From Antrodiella citrinella (Eukaryota > Basidiomycota > Agaricomycetes > Polyporales > Steccherinaceae): DNA of 26,742 nt. Position numbers and translations under genes: made by a program. Shown one piece after another: positions 20,641 to 26,742 of this stretch. A model generated the notes under the pieces. The model made no database searches, had not been told where the DNA came from, and worked only from the letters and a program-made list of their open reading frames with translations. The stretch spans positions 1 through 26,742 of the forward strand of contig SGPM01000359.1 in the NCBI GenBank assembly GCA_004802725.1, read 5' to 3'. Within the stretch, counting starts at the first letter, position 1. Each line of letters opens with the position of its first letter.

Positions 20641-23600
20641 CTAAACATCTTCACTCCTCGCAGGTAAAGTGCTATACCAGCCATCAAGGTCTTCGTCGTC
20701 CCGATCCACCATCGTCGCAGTCGACCATGACCCATCCTGCGTCAGCCATGCCGACGTCCCGAACAGCTCCCCGCTCAGCTCGAGGAGCTTCTCCAGGGCG
20801 TTCACCATGTTCCGCATCGTCTCCTGCTCGGCGAAGACGTACCCCAGGGACACACCGAATGCGCGCGCGTCGTGGCGGGGAGCTTTCCGGAGGCAGTCGT
20901 GTGTGTGGTGTTCGAGGATCCCGAGTGCGTGGCGCGCGGAGGGGAGGAATTGTGGGAGAGGCTCGCGGGTGCGGAAGACGTGTTGGCAGGCGTACATGAG
21001 GATGCATATGCTTGACATCTATAGAGACCATGTGATAAGAGGAGGTAAGATGGGGGGATATGGATGAAATGTACTGACAAATGCGCGTCGTTCGGTAAAA
21101 ACGTCAATGACTGATTCTTGCCGTGGCAAATTTTCTCTGATCTTTCGTAGACCAGTCAACAGGTCCAAAAACTTCTGCATATTCAACACCACCTTGCGGT
21201 AATGCCGAAGGGGTTTCTGCGGACGGACTCTCAGACTTCTGACCACGGAAAGAGGAGAATGAAAATGCTTACAGGCAGAAGACTCAGTTCATTTTTCATT
21301 GTCATGATGAGTGCAGACAAACGATAAAGCTCGTTACGAGTCTGCAATTCATACTTGAGAACTTTACTCCTGTCTTCAGGATTCTTGGCATGGAACATCT
21401 CACTAGAAAGCGGAACAAGTCAACGACATACAACCATAAGCTGGCGAAAGAGAAGGAAACGTACTGGCTCAACGTCAGATACAGATTGCTCAGGAGACCG
21501 AACGTTCTACTTGTATGCGATAAGAAAAGGACCTATCGAGCAAGACCATCAGTCACTTGAGTTCTTCAACACAAACCTAACAATTCACTCTGCCGTGTCG
21601 AGGGAACAATATGCTGTTCATGAGCAATGCCGCTACCATACCCGCAGTAATCATCAGTGCACGCAACAAAGCTAGGTCTACAGGTGCAGACTTCAGAACA
21701 GAGTACACTTGAGCGAATGGAGAACTCACCTATTATAGGCTGGGTCATATCTGGCGTGGTATACTTGGCAAACGAGACAGAAGCTATTGTGACAGAACTG
21801 TTTCATATGAGACAATGCTCTCGAAAGTTCGAGAACTACCAGATACTCACTAAGGTACGGCGAGCGGTGCGAGATTGGTCTGGGTTATGAACCAGGTTAT
21901 TGGTATATCAGCAGCCTACAAAAAGAATCGTAAGTATGAGGTCAATGGAAGACACATGGGGAGCGCACTGTGACCAGAACAACCAGACCGTATGGGTTCA
22001 CGCGGCATATAGCCCATATCTGTGGGCACGGTAAGTTCTTGATGTTTTCCTCTAATGAGTGAGGACTTACAATGTATGCGTGCACCGCTCCAATGCATGT
22101 GCCGAGCTGGAAATAGTGAGTTCCTACGGTTGTGCCACTCAGACCAAAGTCACTCACAATACGCAGGTAACCAGTCCTCCAAGTTGAACCAGTGTTCGTT
22201 TCCAGCACCCATAGATAGCTACACGACTCACGTTCAGCAAACTCACGACTCGGACTGGGAAATACACACCTGATCGTCATCCACTGCCCGTGCCAACTCT
22301 GATACCACCTAAAAGTCGGCGACGTGGGCGGCAGGAACGCAGGAAACGTCAACGTTGCCACGCCGACCGCGTTCTTCAACGCATGACGCAAATGGTGGGA
22401 ATGCTTCAACGCCCTCATGAAGCCCCACAGATGCACACGAAAATCCATAGTCCTGTTGTTGGTCCAGCACCACGATAGTAGCGAAACGAATCCGTTCAGG
22501 AGCGAACGGAAGCTCCCGCATGCTTTCAACGTCCGGCCGTTCTTCTCCTTCAGGTCGGACGTCTCCCGCACCTTCTTCTTCGCGAGGCGTTTGGCGTATT
22601 CTGCCATACCCTGACGTCGTTCGAACTCGGAAAGAAGAGGGTTATCTGCGGAGTGCATCGGGTGTTCCTCCAATGCGAAATTGACGGACAGATTGGCGGA
22701 AGGGTCATCCGAGATGAATGGGCCTGGGAGGACACCAAGCCAGGCAAGCGTGAGGCGGGGATACCAGAGGCGCGAAGGATTTTGTAGGCACAGAAGAACG
22801 AGTCGCTCCGCCACTTTAAGAGCAGTGGTCATCTCTCCCGCCATTTGCAGCAAGGCGATCATAGCCAGACTACCGTCATAAATCTCCTTGGGAACTTCGA
22901 CTGGACTCCCGCCCGCCACCTCTCCTAGATGGATATCCTGATACAATACGCCAAACTTGTCTTTGGAATCCTCTATGGCCATGGAAAGTTGTTTCTCAGC
23001 TGCCTGTATCGCCATCAGCTGAGTTTCGACACCCTTGAGATCGTCCTGAACGGAAGAAGAAAAAAGGGAGAACCGAGGAGACGACGTGTTTTGAGGCCTA
23101 TATGCAAACAGGATGGTAGCCTCAATGCAGTGTATCGCGTTCAAGACCGTATATCCAAGGTTCTGAGCAGTTGGGCCGATGATGGCATGGAACTTGTCTG
23201 AAGGTGCATGGTCTACTTGGAGTGGTACCGACTTGCTGCTGCTGCGTCGACGAAGTTCGGGGGGTTGTTTTAGGGGCATCCCCCATGCTAACTCGCGGCG
23301 AATATGCTCGATGCTAGATATCAATGGCCGTATAGACCTCACTAATGACAACGAAAGGTGTTAACATACGTGAAATAGAATTAAGGGTAGATACTTACGA
23401 CTGAGACGACCAATTCGTAATTCAAACGCAGCTTGTGAATACGTCTCATTAAGCTTGATAGATGTCGTCAGCAAGCTTGCTTGCAGGGCGTTATGTACCT
23501 CACGCTCCTCAGGATTAGGCATTTTATCTGAAAAGTTGGAGCTCAGGACGATAGAAAGACATTGATGTAGAGACGAGAACGAAGATGCCAGGTCACTTTC

Positions 23601-24296
23601 GAAGTTCGTCGACATCCAGCGGAAGGGCAGCATCACGATAAGGAGAGACAACAGGCATACTATGGCGGCTGTCAATGTTACCCATAGCCATGCACCTCCA
23701 TCAGGGAGCACTCTCTACGCGATTGTGTCAGTAGCATCCAGTGATCGCAATATGATAGAACTCACCGATGGAATTCCGACATCCTGAGTCAAAATCCAAA
23801 CGGACACGAAGCAAGATATACGGGTAGACAACTGCAGTCTAGGCAATCTACTTTTGATTAGACCCGCTGATCCCATTCAACACATTCAGCAAAGAGCACA
23901 CCTCAAACCAAGGTATGTAGACGCACCGAAGAAGCTTATCACGATCAGCGTCACAGCACAAATGGCTCTTCCAGACAAAGAATCCGTTCTCGAGGCGCCC
24001 AACTTGGCAAGGGTCGACAGGCCGATGCCTAGAAGGGCCCCCATGATATTGAGCACTGTCAGCTCCAGCTGCTGTGCGAGGTTTTCTTGCACGGAGAAGA
24101 CGAGCTCTTTGAGCGCGAGGACGAGGAAGGCGTACCGTCCGCCGAGGCGGGAGAAAGGGCGAATGACAATAATGATAGAGCATAATAGTGTAGACAAGAG
24201 ACGTGCGAGAGCGCGTTTTGAGATGAATGGATGAGAGAACTCGAGGATAGCGTAGTGAAACCTGGAGACGAAAGCTGGGACATGGAGGAGCGGCAT
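20641..24296 (-). CDS. Aromatic-acid-exporter-like / DUF2421 two-module membrane protein
   Basis: Putative polytopic transporter of the fungal ArAE-like family (fusaric acid resistance and brefeldin A-sensitivity Bre4 relatives); cargo unknown. Fourteen exons (23927-24296, 23766-23866, 23399-23714, 22270-23341, 22158-22218, 22071-22106, 21969-22019, 21851-21915, 21730-21797, 21589-21677, 21465-21532, 21273-21402, 21079-21216, 20641-21018) give 980 aa. An N-terminal membrane module has about six hydrophobic segments (LLSTLLCSIIIVI, LTVLNIMGALLGIGLSTLA, ICAVTLIVISFFAGLIK, WVTLTAAIVCLLSLLIVML). A soluble stretch with SYSQAAFELRIGRLS-type sequence follows. The second module includes RILGTCIGAVHAYI, NPYGLVVLVT and LLRALMITAGMVAALLM, then a helical tail (KVVLNMQKFLDLLTGLRK). 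All parts are in frame with no lesion. The 3' end is convergent with the RecQ gene, 283 bases away. Confidence 0.87.
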
Positions 24297-24674
24297 TGGC
24301 GGTCAGAGCGACTCTTCCCGGAGGTAAAAGTGGAGACTGGGATCTAGGGCGTGCAAAGGATCATTTGAAACATTCGTGGAGATATAAGTACTCCAGGATA
24401 TAAGGTTAAATCATCATACGGAATGTAAGATTAAGTGGGGTGGAAATAAGGAGGAGAGCGGTGACACAGAAGCGCGCGCTTGATGATGACCCCCCTTGTG
24501 GACCCACAATCATGATCATCCTACGGCGTCTTTCAAATGGCGAAGCTACCCCTTTAAGGTAGCATAGCTTCATGCTTATACAAATACATTCATTCATTGT
24601 AAACACGTATACCGAAGTAGTCACTGTATCATTACCGAGACACTACAATCACCGTCGGCCTGCATACAACCTAC
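24297..24674. promoter_or_regulatory. Promoter of the transporter gene and 3' flank of galT
   Basis: 378 bases between two minus-strand genes. Two minus-strand CTTATAT elements lie at about 24380-24405, roughly 85-110 bases before the transporter ATG, and could act as TATA boxes. The low-coordinate half upstream of these should include the transporter's control region. No gene was seen inside. Confidence 0.4.
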
Positions 24675-26057
<1,383 letters not shown>

Positions 26058-26155
26058 CTCTTCGACTTTGCAATCAGCACTGGGAACCGGCAAAGGTGAA
26101 AATGTCGAGCGACGAACAGATATTTCAACTTTGGGTGTTATATGCAGATCCATGT

Positions 26156-26180
26156 AGCGGCGGGTTCCGAACGGACCGCT
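26156..26180. promoter_or_regulatory. Imperfect palindrome upstream of galT
   Basis: A 25-base imperfect inverted repeat: AGCGG pairs with CCGCT at the ends and GTTC with GAAC around a central C, with three unmatched positions per arm. It contains CCG-N2-CGG, the everted half-site form some Zn2Cys6 factors bind. It lies about 100-125 bases before the galT ATG. It is not the yeast Gal4 site (CGG-N11-CCG). Confidence 0.35.
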
Positions 26181-26742
26181 GTCGATGGTCCATGTGCACA
26201 AAGTGACTAGTGATGATCAGCCGAGTAGTGTACCATGCTTGATTATGATCCCAGGAATGTAGACGATAGTCAAGAGCAAGTCAAAAGATACACAACAAGT
26301 AGGTCGGAGACGGTAGTAAACGTGCAGGCATGTCGTCGGATGAGACCTCTAGGCGAACAAGTGGGTCCTCGCCGACGAGTGCGGTTTACGTAACCGGCAT
26401 TTTCCGATTTGTGTTTACCCTGTGTCTTCGTACTTCAAGTTATAAGGTAGGCGCAGGTCAGATCCAACCACTATGTAATGTTACGCTGATCGGATCAGAA
26501 AACGCACGTGATGCAGAATATACTGTGTTTGGCAGAAAGGAAACCGCAACACAAGAAGGCTAACGACGTGTGCGTAATACATGAAAATGTTAACATACTG
26601 TAGCATGTTTATTATAGGTGAGTTGACTTGCAATACTAATGCATGATCTGAATCACAATACAACGGGCAGCGACTCTATGTAAGAAGACACGAGGCATAC
26701 ACTCCCAGCGACGTAAACAGTAAAACACAATTTGCATACAAG
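26181..26742. other. Upstream flank of galT to the window edge
   Basis: AT-richer sequence with short open frames only, including a 77-codon frame at 26330-26563 (+) that shows no recognisable motif. It may include distal galT promoter. Nothing else could be supported. Confidence 0.4.

Noticed and set aside
21942..23351. 469-codon uninterrupted frame (-) as a single-exon gene
   Set aside because: The frame reads through several introns that happen to lack stops. Removing them restores family-like text such as RILGTCIGAVHAYI and connects upstream and downstream exons of one 980-aa membrane protein.
26058..26201. N-terminal extension of GalT from an in-frame ATG at 26201
   Set aside because: The added residues do not resemble the family. 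The usual N-terminus begins just before FDP-x-x-HPHRR, which matches the ATG at 26057.
26330..26563. 77-codon open frame (+) near the right edge
   Set aside because: No recognisable motif. It is short, and its position fits upstream flank of galT.

Overview
The window looks like a nuclear segment of a basidiomycete, most likely an agaricomycete. The genes are cut by many short introns of about 45-60 bases with GT-AG borders, exons can be as short as 8 bases, and the encoded families are fungal or eukaryotic. No bacterial operon layout, rRNA or tRNA gene, CRISPR array or recognisable transposon was seen. All gene models were built by hand from splice signals, reading frame and recalled family sequence, so exon borders are predictions. 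About 209 bases around 11.85-12.05 kb are an assembly gap, and a few single n's lie near it.

Left end (1-6.95 kb): a Zn2Cys6 transcription factor on the + strand, then about 5.7 kb with no convincing gene. Part of that desert (2.6-3.66 kb, with outliers near 4.1 and 5.8 kb) carries a worn interspersed motif built from TTCGAAACTGACCTG-like and GTCAGCCTCC-like elements.

Middle (6.95-12.05 kb): a decaying stretch. It holds a 5'-truncated, frameshifted short-chain dehydrogenase relic (+) and a 13-exon protein kinase-like gene (-). The kinase-like protein has an N-terminal helical region and Asn in place of the catalytic Asp. After it comes a GH63-like glycosidase pseudogene (+) with several frameshifts, two in-frame stops and a large internal deletion, ending in the gap.

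Right half (12.3-26.1 kb): dense, intact housekeeping genes. They are an ING-family PHD-finger protein (+) convergent with kinetochore protein Nuf2 (-); a RecQ/Sgs1-type DNA helicase (+) divergent from Nuf2; a two-module membrane protein of the fungal aromatic-acid-exporter-like/DUF2421 group (-); and galactose-1-phosphate uridylyltransferase (-).

Nuf2 (chromosome segregation) and the RecQ helicase (replication and recombination) share a 434-base divergent promoter that contains three ACGCGT boxes within 83 bases. This suggests common G1/S control. The galactose gene stands alone, with no GAL1 or GAL10 partner in the window. Points of most interest are the MLKL-like pseudokinase architecture, the altered aromatic-rich loop of the helicase, the ACGCGT cluster, and the repeat-bearing gene desert next to a pseudogene-rich stretch.
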